Positions 47,601-61,000 of a DNA stretch of 64,000 nt are shown here, in pieces (the first letter of the stretch is position 1; the number at the start of each line of letters is the position of its first letter). A program made the position numbers and the translations under genes. This DNA comes from Melieria omissa. Lineage: Eukaryota; Arthropoda; Insecta; Diptera; Ulidiidae. The notes beneath the pieces are model-generated. The model was given only the letters and a program-made list of their open reading frames with translations, ran no database searches and was not told the origin of the DNA. The stretch is taken from positions 109,584,830 through 109,648,829 of the forward strand of contig OZ020268.1 in NCBI GenBank assembly GCA_963971225.1. The letters run 5' to 3'.

Positions 47601-48801
47601 AGTTTACGTTTAAGCAGCAAAAATGCAACAACCACAAATGCGTTTACATGCAACAGCCAACAAAGCAAATCAACGCAGATGTGTGATTTCCGCTCTTGCA
47701 GAGTTGTTCGACTTGTGTAGTTGTTGGAGAGGGTTTTGGTTTTTTGCAATTTTCACCAAAAATGCCAATTTGCGAACTTTCTCGTTTCGCACTTTATTTT
47801 CCTGCATCTGGCTCCCAATTGTTGAGCGCAAAAGTTCCACGGAAGCACAGAGCAACACCCAGAGTTCGTCTGTAGCGTTTGAGGGATTGTGGTCGGTGGC
47901 AGGGGGTCGTTACATTTCGGGGTCGATGTTGTGTGATGAGCTGAGCACAATGAAGATATTCGTGTGTGTGTGTGTATGGCCCGAGTGAATTCATGTGCAG
48001 CGCCAGCGAACCCCTTTGCTGACTGTGCCAAGTGCAAAATTTCATTTGCACAGACATACCTCGCCTCTCTGCTGCGTTTGCATACCACCAGACTTCAATT
48101 CGTCGGGTCGACGTAAACGGCGATAAGCGGGCATGCTTTGGGCCAATGTTGCTGCTTGTCACCTTTGCCTTTGCTGCAGTGTTCAGTGGAAACCGTCACA
48201 TGTGGGCACTGATACAGTGTTGCCGTTGTGGTCCAATTGGACAAAAATTGGTAGCTTCGTTTCATAAATTAAGGCTTTCATAAGTAGGCTGGTTGGTTTG
48301 TTGTGATTTTCAAGGAATTTTGGTAGACAATACACTGCATTAATAAATTTTTTATTAATTTTTCTATGATTTTAAAATGACTCTGTAGCTTGTGAAAAAA
48401 TTTGCATGCAAAAGTTCAAACATCCCTGCAGGGAAGATTTAAAGCTATTAGAGGTTATAACGCCGCATATAGTCCTTTCTGAAATAAATTTAACTCTTCT
48501 TCCTTTGATTTAAAAATTTCAAATGTAGTGGACTGCGATCCCGTGAAACTAAATTTTTGTGTAATTAGCAAATTTATTTTGGTAGGCTGAGATTGATTTT
48601 GGACCAATTTTCGTATGAAAAAAATTCTTAGTGGCAACACTGCACTGACAGCCTCGACGAGCGCCACCACTGACCCTGTGGCACGACGGCGTTGGGTGCG
48701 TGGGTGAGCAATTTGCTGGTTGCCTATTAAATGCATCGACTTTCTGACGCAGCAGCAATTTCTTTATCTAAATTCGTTATCTTGTCTTTGTATCATTTTA
48801 G
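44631..48801. other. Non-coding DNA; one 175-codon open frame
   Basis: The longest ATG-initiated frame is 45429-45956 on the plus strand. It shows no known domain and overlaps several minus-strand frames. AT-rich stretches lie at 47260-47480. The stretch ends in an acceptor-like TTGTATCATTTTAG at 48801. Confidence 0.35.
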
Positions 48802-48930
48802 GTGTGTGGAGTCCATAGCGACGTCTTGAGTGAATTCTATGTGGTACGTCATGCGTAGCACGCAAACCGCTCGGCAGACAGGCGCACATTAAAACGACAT
48901 CTCGAGTCTTGGGGCAACATACCGAAAAAG
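48802..48930 (+). other. Candidate internal untranslated exon
   Basis: Bounded by the acceptor-like TATCATTTTAG (ending 48801), preceded by a pyrimidine-rich CTTGTCTTTG, and by the good donor GTGAGC (48931) after CCGAAAAAG. At 129 bp it is of typical exon size. All three plus frames contain stops, so it would be non-coding or carry the end of a short frame (first frame open for 18 codons). No similarity is recognised. It is predicted by eye only. Confidence 0.3.
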
Positions 48931-51741
48931 GTGAGCCTCACACACACACATACACTCACAATCGAATCGAAGCAAATGTCGCTTTATGAAAATTTGCATA
49001 ATGCCTCAGCACGCGGAGTATTGAAAAGTGGCCACTGAAAAAGCGGTTTCACATTTCGAAGCGAGAGTTAAGAACGCAAAATTGAGCAGCGTGGCGTAGG
49101 GCGTTGTCGTGAATGTCCATTTGTGGCTCTTGGCGCGCTGTCTGACTGCCGATCGTAGCAAGCAAACCAGCCTCTAAGGTGTTAATCTAAAAAGTTAGTT
49201 TTGGCAATGTCAACACGGCTGTCGACATCATAGAGCACGGCCAGTCAAAGATGGTTAGGCATTGTTGGGATTGCATGAATTTGAATTTAATTATGAGGTG
49301 AGGCAATATGTTTTTTTAAGATCTACCAATGCGCCTGAGCGCTACAATGCTAAATGTAAGGTGTGAGTACCGACGGTTCCAAAAGCAGATGAAACGATTT
49401 AAATACTCATACAACCAATTAAAGGCACACCTGATATTTTTATTTTGGAAAATCGTCCTTCAAAGTTAGTTCTTTATTCGAGTTTAAGCAACAACAACCT
49501 GCTTTGAGTTATTGTCACGAACAGAACTGAATTGAACTGAACGGAACTGATGAGTGCTCTACGATTGAAGAGATCTGAAAATGTGGATTTTGTAGTTTTC
49601 AAACTGGACACACAGATAAAGATTGATCAATAAAAGTAGAAATAAATAAATTAATTAATAATTAATTAATGGTTAGGTCCCTATTGAAGCCAAAATAAAA
49701 TAGCACATTGTAGCATATGTAAAGTTCGACCAAGCGTCCGCTCATACTTTGCTTGATTTCGTCATCCATTAAGATTAATTTGAAAGTCAAGTTTGCATGA
49801 TTAGAGAACAACATCTGTTCTGAATCAATTGGAATGACCACAATTTTATGCAAATCCCATTGACAAATATTCATTCAGTCTTTAAGTATTTGCAGCGCTC
49901 GTTTGTGATTCAAAATTTTTTTACAAAATTATTCTTATTATTAATTATGAAATAAATTCAACTGAGTTGCCGAGCCTGAGCCGTCATTTTGTTTATAGTG
50001 CGATATGACGGAAACGATTAAGACAAGTGAAATGCAAAAAAACATTTATAAAATCGCATTGACTGCAACGAACGATTGTGGAGCTTTGCGCATGCTTTAC
50101 AATTCTCAGACCAGACCTCTCCACTTCATTGGAATCTGAGTAATTTTGCAAAATTGTGTTGACATCAGTTGGTTGCCGATCTGTAGATGATTTCATTACA
50201 GATCCCGTAAGCGAGTACGAATCGGATGTTTGTGTGAACGAAATGGCTTCGCTTTGCATTTTTGCATAACTAAAGCGTCGCATGACTGAGGCTGACATTT
50301 ACTGTTGGCCATAGGTTGCTCGACTGGCATAAATGTGACTCAGCTAATGTGAATCTGTCTGTTGGGTTTATGGTTGTCGTAAATTTCGGAAGCAAATTCG
50401 CTTTTGTCAAAATCACATAAAAGCAAATTTCGCTGTGCTGCGGCATTATTATTTTTTTGTAAGCAATTTTGTAAAATTTAATTCTAAATTTTTAGTGATT
50501 TCATAACTTAAATTTAGGTACAGATTTTAGGCATTTGCGACTGAAGTATTGGTTGTGTTTAGCTGCGTGTGTCGCACCACTGCTGGAAGTGTTTTCATTA
50601 GGGAGGAGCTGCAATAGCAAATGCCGCTCCACTGACCACTGTTAAAGTGAAAATAGAGATTAAAATGAACTTAATACTGAAAAGAGCAAATGTCGCCCAA
50701 GGACGCCAGTTAGTTTGCACAAATTTCGTACAAAGTATCCGTACACAAACAGCACTATTGTTGCATTGAAACTTATGTTAACGATATTAATTTTTTAAAC
50801 TAAAAAAGGTTTGCTTTTTTTAAATTAATTTTTCGATCCCAGAATCGGATTTTGTCAATCGCGGATTTTTTCTGAACTGAAATTGTTTGGGATCGCCGGG
50901 TTTCGTGATTCGGGATCCCGCGATTGCAATTCCTAGTACCTACCCATATCTTCTTCTCGGCAACGATTTAAACTTTATGAATAGTTTACCTATTCGGGTA
51001 AATATTTGACTGCGATTAGAACTGGTAAATCATGCAACGGATGTTTCGCTACTTTCAATGTTATCTCAGATCGTTTTTATGTTGAATTAACACTAATAAA
51101 AATCATATAACCAAAATCTCAGACATGCATACAAACATTTTTATTTGTGGGGCTGTGTGTAGCTATTCGCTTCGTTCTACAAACTGCATCAACGCGCTCA
51201 TAATTTACGAGCAGAACGCAATTAGTGCTGCGTAAATCAGCACCACGGACACCAAAGGACAATGGACGGCAGAGGGCGAATGCCTTTGCCGTTCGGATTC
51301 AGCGCTTTGGTGGGCTGAGCGCCGGGTGGCGCATGCTGTGCAGTGTGCGCGCGTCTTTTATGTCGGAACATAAACAAATTAATTTATGATTGTCATATTG
51401 GAAGAGGCGATTGCCTGTAATGAAAATTTAATGACATAAACGGCACCGCGGGGCGGGGACGGTGGCGGTGGCAGTGCCAATAGGGCAATTTAGTGCTTTG
51501 TCATAAATATGAAATTCACTAACGAGAGTTTACACGCCTCCCACCCATAACAACGCGACATGATGTTCTGCTGGGTCTTTGAAATGAGAAAAGTGTTGAG
51601 TGATTTCGCGCCTTCGATTGTGGCTAATAAATATTAATTATAGCTTTGTTAATGAACTGCTTGACGCGCTGCTTGGTTTTGTTATTGAGCAGAAAATAAA
51701 AATGCCTGCGTAGTATTCAGGAGTACTTCTCCGAATGCTCG
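48931..51741. other. Non-coding DNA without firm features
   Basis: A possible single arm of a hAT-like foldback lies at 50828-50936 (repeated GGGATC/GATCCC words, ending CTAGTACC). Otherwise nothing is recognised. Confidence 0.35.
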
Positions 51742-51975
51742 ATGCGAATTGCACTTTGGCTTTTATTGAGTTTTTTTGTAGTTTTAAAAACGTGCTTTCA
51801 ATTAATTGAAAAAGTTGAAGCGAAACAATTGGAGGCAAACGCAATGAAACGAAAGATGGTTGAAGAGGAAACTAATCGGAAACTAGCCGCCGCAGCAGCG
51901 CGGAAAGTAAGAGCATTTGAAAAATGTAGGAGGGCGTGGCACACAGTGCGAAGGCCGCAGAAAACCATGAGCTGA
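51742..51975 (+). CDS. Candidate small ORF with N-terminal hydrophobic segment
   Basis: ATG at 51742 opens 77 codons. Residues 4-15 (ALWLLLSFFVVL) form a hydrophobic segment that could be a signal peptide or membrane anchor. Residues 21-55 are highly charged and helix-prone (EKVEAKQLEANAMKRKMVEE), followed by a basic tail ending at TGA. The sequence around the ATG is a poor fly initiation context, and no homologue is recognised. It may be a chance ORF. A donor-like GTAAGA inside it (51907) would interrupt it if used. Confidence 0.2.
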   Translation: MRIALWLLLSFFVVLKTCFQLIEKVEAKQLEANAMKRKMVEEETNRKLAAAAARKVRAFEKCRRAWHTVRRPQKTMS

Positions 51976-54900
51976 AAAAACCAATGAAAGCATACCAGAT
52001 GAAAAGTAAACAATGTACGGAGAACAGCTAAAAGTGCCCCGAAACCGCAGCGGAAATGGGGCCATAAAAACGTCGGCCCGACCGCAGCCGCTACAACGAC
52101 AACAGGAAACGAGGTCGTGGGGGCAACAGTCTGCGGGCGCACACATCGTAAACCGTAAACCAAACGCCGCTAACGGTGAATACAAGCAGAAATGTCTCAA
52201 TGCAAAAAATGGAAATATGAACAGTGATAAAAACGGGTTAATAAAAACATCCGAGGGGCGAGGAAAAGAGTAGCAGCAAAGCATTGGTGGCGCGGCCAGC
52301 CCAGCACTCGTTCAGGCCCATTGCCTGTAAACAACGCCAACTACTCGTAACGAGAGTACGAAATAGAAAATACTGTGTCGTGTATGTTTGTATGAATGTA
52401 TGTCTGAATGGGTATGTGTACGAATGAGTCCTGCGGCTAAAACTTGTAAGCACGCGCAGACGATGCGCCGCGGCAGAAAGTGGAACGTAATGCGCGAGTA
52501 TCTGCGAATCATACTGGTACAAGTATCGTTGTTAATAACCGCAAAGCCGGTGGGCGAGGTGGGCAGCAGCTTCAAGTATCTGCTATACAAATGAACAAAT
52601 CAAGCAGCGCTGCTGCCGATCGTTGCGCTGGCGCTCTGCGTACGCTTCGTTAGTATTGTTGTAGGTAGGAGTTATGTGCGGATTTGCGGCTGGGCGCTGG
52701 CTGTTGAAGAGTAAGGCAGGCAGAATCCGCTGTCAGAATCCATACCGCGTATCAAGCGTGCTGTCAGCGGCAGCCAATTGGCATTTTTCTATGCCTATTG
52801 CTGAGTGTTTGTGGGTTTGACAGTCAGTTCCGGGCCAGAAAGTTTTTGTGGATGTGAGGGAAAGAAGTGTTAGGAAAAAATCAGGTAAAATTAGCTAAAG
52901 TTACAAAAAGTCAATTCGATGTTAAGGGGTCAGCTCACAGGCAACAGTTCCAAATTCTACAAGGTCTTACAGTTCTGTTCCCTAAGGGCTGTGAACGTGG
53001 CACTCTTATTATTTAGATGGCATAGAAGCAAAATTAAAGCGGTCAGCGTGGTTCAAGGGTTGGTGCATAAGATACTGGTTCGTGAATTTGAAAACTTAAA
53101 TAAAGAGTGATATTCTGTCGGCAGCTGCTCTCTTAGTCGCCTTTAATGATAAAATAATGGCATATAGAAAGCTCTCTTAGTCCAGCATACAAGTTCGAAT
53201 GGTTGTCGAAAGCTTTAAGAATCTCATATTTGTAAATCTGTATGTATTTGTTTATTACAACCAGCTACGTGTGTGTGTGTATGTAAATACCAGCAACTGG
53301 GCGGAAATACATTTATTTGAGCTCATAAGTTGAAGCAATGTGCAGCGTGAAAATGAATTCCCAGCTGCTTTCGAACAGTGGAACATGATATGCAGATTTT
53401 GCACCAAATATTTACACACTCACATAGGCGCAAACGACCACCTCAACAAACCATATAACGGAAATTTTAAAACAACACAAAGCAAACGGCAAGTGCTGCG
53501 TGAGTTCGGTAAGAGCTTACTACAACAATAACAATCCAAGCGACATAATGCGATTGTGAAACGAGCAAAGTGAACAAACAGCACAGTGGGGACACTCCAA
53601 GGTCATGGCTGGCATTCATGCATGCAGGAAAACCATTTTCAAATTTCCGCCCGCAGCATCATCTTCACCACCAACACCAAAAACAACAACAACAACAAAA
53701 GAAACAACGATAAAAAGCATCATAAGCACAGCAATAAGAATTCCAAGAGCAAACATAAAAATCGCAATAAAAATATTTTAAGCTATAAATTATCGCTTTG
53801 TGGTTGTGTGTGTGTGAAGTGGCTTTGTTTTGGTTTTTAATTGGCTGGCGATTTTCGTATATGAAACATGTCCCTATGACGTTTCTTTTCATTTTTCATT
53901 TCGCCGAAAATGTTAGCGTGGTTTTTCCGCGCTTTCGAAAATTTATTGCCCCTGCAAATTCATCAAATTTTGAGGTGTGTCACATTTGGCGAAATTATTA
54001 TTCTTGCTCGCAGCCGCTTTCTCGGCGTATGTGTGCGTGTGTGTGTGTGTCGTGTTTACGAGCATTTAATTTATTTCGTGCTGGCGCATTCTTAATTTGC
54101 CTGACGTAATGCTTAAAAATGCTTAGGCCAATTTAATTCGCCAAAAAAATTCACAAATTTAACAATGAACGAAACACAACAACAACAAATTGGCCACTAA
54201 ATGTCACAAATGCTGCCGCAGGTGCGTTAGAAGCCAACTGTTGAAAATCGTTTGACACATTTTTCAAATTTTTATATGAATGTTGATGACTGCTGATGAT
54301 TGGTTGGGCAGATTAGAATTTTTTCATATGTTTGAAATTTGGAGGAAGGGGGCGGGGGCAAATGGCAAGTTCTCTTGAAAAATGTAAATATAAAAACTAT
54401 AAATTCAGAAAAGTTTAATACAGCAATATAGAATATCAAAGTTTCACACGACTTTATATCGCTTCATAAATGTGTAGTAAAATATGAATCATATTTCGTT
54501 TGAAGTTATTTTTATTTTAAATATTTATTATTTATAGAGACATCTGAAAAGTGTAGCTGACATTTTTAGTGTTAGAAATTGATTAATGAACAACGCATGG
54601 CAAATTTAAAATGAAACAATCATAGGGTCAACCACACTTATTTATCATTTCTTGTCTTAATTTTAATTGCTTAAAATTTTTCAATAACAAACTAAGACAG
54701 CTGTATGATTAATGAAAGCACTTAAAAAATGCTTCAAGATAGTAATTCACTATTCGCAAGTTTGCTAATTTAATTTCATGGGGGAAGCCAAATGACAAGT
54801 TTGTTCTTTGGAGCATTGGAAAATGCCTGCGAAAGTTTAATGTACTCGTCCAGCGCCGAACGATGCTAATTGGCCTCTAGGACGTTGCCGGCTATTTAAA

Positions 54901-55033
54901 AATAAATTTTCGGCGGTGCCACTTGTTTTTTCAACTGTCGACTGTTTGTTGTCTATGAGCTTATAATTTATTTATTAACCCGCAATCACTTGCGCGGGGT
55001 CCACCGCACACCACACACGATTTAAATTTGCTA
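51976..55033. other. Non-coding DNA with microsatellites
   Basis: CAACAA and AAT tracts at 53670-53780 and a (GT)n run at 54031-54050. Open frames at 51798-52594 and 53586-54109 are overlapping and unrecognised. 54370-54780 is AT-rich. Confidence 0.4.
54031..54050. repeat. (GT)n microsatellite
   Basis: GT repeat with one GC interruption. Confidence 0.85.
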
Positions 55034-55506
55034 TTAACCCTTTCGCTATTTTGTTACCATGCTTCTTTGTGGGTGTCCGCACCCTCTGTGGTTTCAAGAA
55101 TACATTTTTATTGGTCCTTAGAATAGTTTGAAGTTTTAGGAAAATTCCAAAATTTTAAACTGAATATTTAAGTTTAAAGAAGAGAAGTATACACGTTTTT
55201 TTAATGGTATATCTTGACATAGTAAAGGAAGAAGAAGCAGAAAAATTAGGTAACATTTTCATTTGACGTTTTCTTTCAATTTAGATACTTTTTTTATAAT
55301 TTTGGCTGAAGTAAATGAAGAAGTATTAAAATTTTCGTTTTGTTTTATGTTTAAGTAATTATTACAGCCCCAACAATGTGATTGCTCTCATAGAAAAACA
55401 CTCTAAAATACAGGGTCCGAGTAGAAAAATGAATACTCTGAATACTATGAATAAAAATCAAAATATAACCACATAGAAGCCTAAAAACCTGTATCGAAAG
55501 GGTTAA
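55034..55506 (+). mobile_element. TTAA element, CCCTTTCG family, copy C
   Basis: The element (55038-55502, 465 bp) starts CCCTTTCGCTATTTTGTT and ends TATCGAAAGGG, flanked by TTAA at 55034-55037 and 55503-55506. It aligns along its length with copies A (10029-10544) and B (12444-12928), with several small deletions. It is non-coding. Its presence 45 kb from the other two shows the family is dispersed and multicopy. Confidence 0.87.
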
Positions 55507-58004
55507 GTTCAATCTGAATGCCGCCAGTTCGAATAATTGCAAACAAAAAAAAAACGTTTGTGTTGTTAACCTTTCAAATGTTTAATTACTTTTCAGCAAA
55601 GGCGAGTGAACTCTACATGAACAGTTAAGGGGTTAAAGAAGCTTTTATGTTTAGAGGTATTTGCAAAAAAATACATTCATACAAAAACAAGTTATTTTGT
55701 TTTAAATTTAGAAGGGGAACCTGAAACCGCAAGTGTCGGCGTCCAAAAACAGGTGCACAAGTAGCCGAGGGTTAATTGTTTGTTTTTCTGGCACTTTTAT
55801 TTCCTCGTCACTTTCTATTTTGCTGACAAGTGTCTAATGTTTGCGCTGAACTGCGTGATGTGTTGTTGCTAAAGTGTTTGCTTATGATATGAAAAATTGA
55901 ATCACTTTAATAATGGATTTGGCGTCAAGTCAAGCCAGTCCCAGAAAGTCCACATTGGGACCTGTAACCGTTTTGACCTTCTCTCGAGCAATTTGTTGAG
56001 GCGTCGCTGTTCCTCGTTTCTCGAGTGATTTATTTTTATTAAATCGCTTTGACAATGTAGCGTGTGCAGTCGGTGCTTAAGCGTTTTAAATAGAGACTTA
56101 CGCGTCTGCCAAATTGGCATTGTCTTGCCGGGTGTTGGGCATTTTTTTTTGGCAACGTCGGCCGCTCCAAAGAAATGAGAGAGTAGCGGCGCAACGCCTG
56201 TCAGAAAATGAAATGTGGGTCGATTGTTGTTTTAGCGCGTAAAACACACACCCACCCGAACAGCCACATGCCAACTTACTCGCATACATGTGTGCTTGTG
56301 TGTGCTTTTGGCAGTGGTTCGTCGCATGAGTCAGACGAGTGGCCCGAAAGAGCGGTGGCATATGAGTTTCTCGTCATTTGTTGGGGCGGTGAGGTGCTGG
56401 AAAATTTCAACTCATTAAAAATGCGGCCGATGCTTGGATTACGCAAACGCGCGCGCACCCACACCGCTGGTTGCTTGCGCTGCTGTTTCAAGAATTCGAT
56501 GAATCGAGTTGGCACTTGTCGGCAGCAACAACAGCGACGGCGACCATCGCGGCGTTTTGAATTGCAACCATTTCAATGATATTTCACAATTAACAACAAT
56601 AAATTGCACTTTAATGCGGCGGTGCGCTGGCCGCCCGCTTTTGAGTGTCGTCTCGCGAGACGACATGCAATTTAATTCGGCAAACTACTCGTACGCCGGT
56701 AGCCTCGTCAATCGCATTTCGGCTGCGCTATGCCAGACACGTTGCGAGCAGTTGGTGTGCGGGGCATGGGGTGCACGTCTGTGCCGGCGCGACAGGAATA
56801 GCCAAAACTACGTTATTTTTGGCACTTTTAATAATTACAACAACATCAATGCCGAACCATTGAGCAGCTAATAGCGACTGCATACCAATTACAGTTGCGA
56901 TCGGTGATGTGACATGAGGAAACAACAATTAAACACGACGACACCATCTGCTGTCACGATCAGACATAAAATCCCGAAACCCAGAACGACGACCGGAATA
57001 CGAAACGATGAATAGATCATAATCCGCGCAAATGTGAGTGGTGGAGCTAAAGATAGAAAATGACAGGCCTTGATTGAGGGCTAATTGAACAGAAGTTAAC
57101 AGTGACAATTTTAACAGTGCAAGACAATGTTAACAGTCCGACTTTTGTTTTGCAGGAGCTGCTGAATTTATTGATTCAAGCAGCTAAGAAGCTTTTCGAG
57201 AGGATTCGTACTATGTGGGTTCCAAGTGGCACATCTGATCTATGAAGCGTAACAAACAAAATCTCCAATAGTTTTATGATCTGCATCACTGTTGCGTCGC
57301 TATCACAGCTACCACGCTCAACATTTTCTAGTGCGACTCATTGATGCGCCGCACTAATTTCACGCTTCATAATGCGGTCTGTTGCTTAGCTACGCTTTTG
57401 TTCGCAGTCGCATAAATACGCATTTATTGATTTCGGTTGCATAGTAAATTTGAATATTTAATTGCATTGCATTCGTAATGTGTGCTTACTAATTTGTAAT
57501 TATTTAATTATCGACGTGCGTAATGCATGCAGAGCAGCTCAATCAATTTCGACTTTTATTCGCTGCCAACTAATTTTCGTATTACACATTTAACGCGTTT
57601 GTGTTGTGCGAAGAGCATTTCGAATTTTTGGCATTCATTTACTCGAGTCATGCGTGGAATTTGTGGCGAGCGCCGCGTTGAGCGTCGGGCCATTTGCCAG
57701 CTAATGGGGTCGACAGTGGCAAATCATCTTCTAATTGAAACTGACTGCCAAAAGTTCGAGGCTACGGAAGCAAGTCAAGTGCTACGTACTCGTAGAATTG
57801 GATCAGTTTCCGACCTTTGAAAGTTCAAAACACATGACGTCGTTTTCACAAATAGAATTTTACGGAAAATTGTGATGTGTCTTAATTTCAAACTACACAA
57901 TTCTCAAACTATTTCGAGACCTCTTACGACATCTCCTGAACAATATTGGATATGTTCAAGTTCAGACGTTTCGAAATCACGACGCCAATTCGTTGGTGTT
58001 TGTT
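55507..58004. other. Non-coding DNA without recognisable features
   Basis: Open frames at 56098-56871 exist on both strands without known motifs. No repeat could be bounded. Confidence 0.4.
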
Positions 58005-58038
58005 TATAAATACGCACAGCCAAAATGTTCAGCAATCA
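58005..58038 (+). promoter_or_regulatory. Candidate TATA-type core promoter
   Basis: A consensus TATA box TATAAATA lies at 58005-58012. Initiator-like TTCAGC and ATCAGC sequences lie 26-33 nt downstream (58031 and 58038 as possible start points), the spacing expected for a fly TATA promoter. The following 80 bp are A/C-rich, as in fly 5' leaders. No ORF or clear donor was identified downstream. Confidence 0.35.
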
Positions 58039-61000
58039 GCAACACGCGGCAATCAACAGATCCAAGTGGACGCACAGAGTCATTCAAAGATCAGAGGTGC
58101 AGCGCGGACTACAGACTTTAGTTAGTTGAAGATGCGCTGACGAGACTTGAATTGACTATTAATTGAACGGAATGGCATTAGTTGAGTTTTAGTTGAGCGA
58201 AATTGGGCAATGAATAAATTGAACTGCTGTGAATTGCGTTAAGACTGAATTGTTGTCAAGTGAATTGATTTGAATGGACTTGTGGCTCAATTTCATTCAA
58301 ATAAATTAAACTGAATTGCAGCACTAAATGAGTTCAAATGTGAGCGAGTTTCTGGGGTTACTTGGTGCAGTTGTTTTTAAACTCAAATGTTGTGTACGAA
58401 AGTGCAGAGTTTCAGCTAATTTGAAATTAACATTCATTTAAATTGAAATTGATTTGAGTCGACCACATGTGCTGCCATGTGTTGCACTATGAAAGAAGAA
58501 GAAATTTCGTTTTCATACTTGTAGAAATCTGGCAAATATGTATCTTTATCTGTGTGTGTGTGTTTATATGTGAATCGCAGGGCAACTGTTCATTGAACTA
58601 TTGCACAATCGTTCTGCTGAATAAACCAAACAATAAATTTGATTTTTCGAGGGAAAAAGCAGTCGCAAAGAAAGCGCATCGAGAAGTGGCAGTCAAATTA
58701 TAAAAGCAACGTGCGGGGAAGCACTCGAGCGTACGTTGTCCCCCGATTGTAAGACAGAATGCGGCGTGGCAACGGACGCGGCTGGCGTGCAGTGTTTTCG
58801 AGCGGAAAATTTATATTAAAAATTCGTAGCGGCCACGACCTGCAGCAATGAATTTTTGGCGCAACCACTTGCGATAAACAGAGCAGCGTCTGATTTATTT
58901 ATATGGGTAGAGGCGCACGACACAACGACATGTTGCAGCAACATGTTGACACTTGGCGCCGATGCTAAATGGAAAGCATTATTTTTTACGCTGGCGAGAT
59001 GCCTTGGAGAATAAATGCGGTATTGATATGTTGTCGACGTGGTCGTTGGGCGCAGCTTCACGTCAGTTGAGGTGAGGATTGACCTTGTGGCAATGTGAAA
59101 CATGAATGACACGCAGCAAAGAAACGCACACACGAGCACGAGCTGTGCTGCGCGTTAAAAATAATTTTTTGAGCCGTTTTTGCACACCTAACTGCCACAT
59201 GCAGCGCCCAGTGTGCAGCTCGAAAAGTGGCCGAAACGCTACCCGCAGTGAAACGACGTCAGAGGTGGCAACATTGCGGAAAGTAGTTCATGTTCGGGGC
59301 TACACGGCTGCCGAGCAGACGCTGCGGGCCATGTGTAGGCCAAGCCCAGGGTGGGTTGGTGTGGAAGGTTAACTCGAGCAGCAGAGGACATAATAACCCA
59401 ACAACAACAACAGCAGCGAAGCATCGACAATATTTAACAACGAAATGATGAGAAGTTGGACTTCCGCGAACGGAGCTGCAGGGAAACCAATGTCGGATGC
59501 CGCCCCAACCAAACACAGGCACGCACACACACATATAGCTCACATATAGAGTTCGCACTCGCGCGCACTTTGCTGCGTGGCATGAATGATGTGTTTTCTT
59601 GCTTAGTTGTTCGCTTTTTACGAGCGTTGTATGTACATATGTATGTGCTATACTTGTACCTTTTGTTGTAGCTTTATTAGTGTTGTTGGTGGAGCTGTGT
59701 GCTGCCTACTTTATTGCTTTATGCTGGGACCATGAAAAATCAGCGTGTCTATCTCAGCCCATGTGACTTCCTGAATTTTCTTGGCCTTAAAAACAATGTA
59801 TTGTTGTTCTTGTAGTCTTGTTGCTGCGTTTTCTCGATATTTTTTTCTATTATTTTGCTATTGTGTCAACGTTGCTTGTGGAGGTTGTTTACTGTTATTA
59901 TTGTTGTTGTTACATTGTTTAAAATATTCATGTGATAACAATCGACATTAGATGTTTATGGCGCAACAAGCCGAAGCTGAGGAACTCAAACTCGCGGCAA
60001 ATGTGCTCACTAAACTTTCACGATTATGTGTTGTTATTATTGCTGTCGTTATTGTTGTTGCCATTAATGCGGCAGTCGTTCTGTTGCCTGCGCGTGCGCA
60101 CACGCTGCCCACACAGCATGGCAAATTACGTGCGCGCCGCCTTTGCGATCCGATATGCCACCGCAATGCCGCCCGTCTTAAGAACTGTCTGTCCCGGCTG
60201 TTGCCACTGTCGGCCCTGCCCTGCCCTGCTTCTTCTGATAGCTGTGTCGAATTTAATAGGCGGCTCATGAATTGGCGGCAATCACGTCGGTCTGCTACTC
60301 TGTGAACTTGACGTGGCGGTTGGCGTGCAGATTACGTATCGGCCGCATCTGGCAGATACGACGATACGCTTAAGACAAATGTGCGCCAGTTGCCTCGTCC
60401 ATTGTGTGCTCCAACTCGACTGACCGTTGGGCTAATGCGTTTTGATTTTTCCATATTTTCCGCCTTGCTGCTGAGCGTTTCCGCATTCTGCACATTCACC
60501 CAGTGCAGCGTAATTTCGCCACGCGCTCACAAATCAGCAAACAAGTGGAAGCTGAAGTGAAGCCGAAAGTTTGCAGCTTCAGGCGACCGAGGTTCTAATC
60601 TGCTTTGCATCTGCGACTTGTAACTGGCAACTTGTCTTCACGATTGTTGCATTGGGCATTCTGAAGCCATTTAAATAGACTGCCATTGTGCTATTGTTGT
60701 TGTTGTTGTTGTTGTGGCTACCAGGCTGCCGCATTGTGCAGTCACGAATTTCAATTTGCCAGCAAACAATGCAACGTTAAGCGCGGAAGTGTCGCATTTA
60801 AGATTCGTTATGGCGTTGGTAATTTTCTGCAGTGATTGTTTGGAAAACTCAGTTGTCGTATTCAACACTTAAAGCAGAAATCATGTATTTGGAACAATGC
60901 GCGGAAAATGGAACTTGACTATACTCGTAAATTTTCTGATATTTTTATACACAAACAAAAGTTTTTGTTCATATTTATAAATTAAAATGAAACAAAGAAA

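Noticed and set aside
55567..55775. Possible additional TTAA element (TTAACC to GGTTAA)
   Set aside because: Only a few terminal bases match; the inverted repeat does not extend inward.
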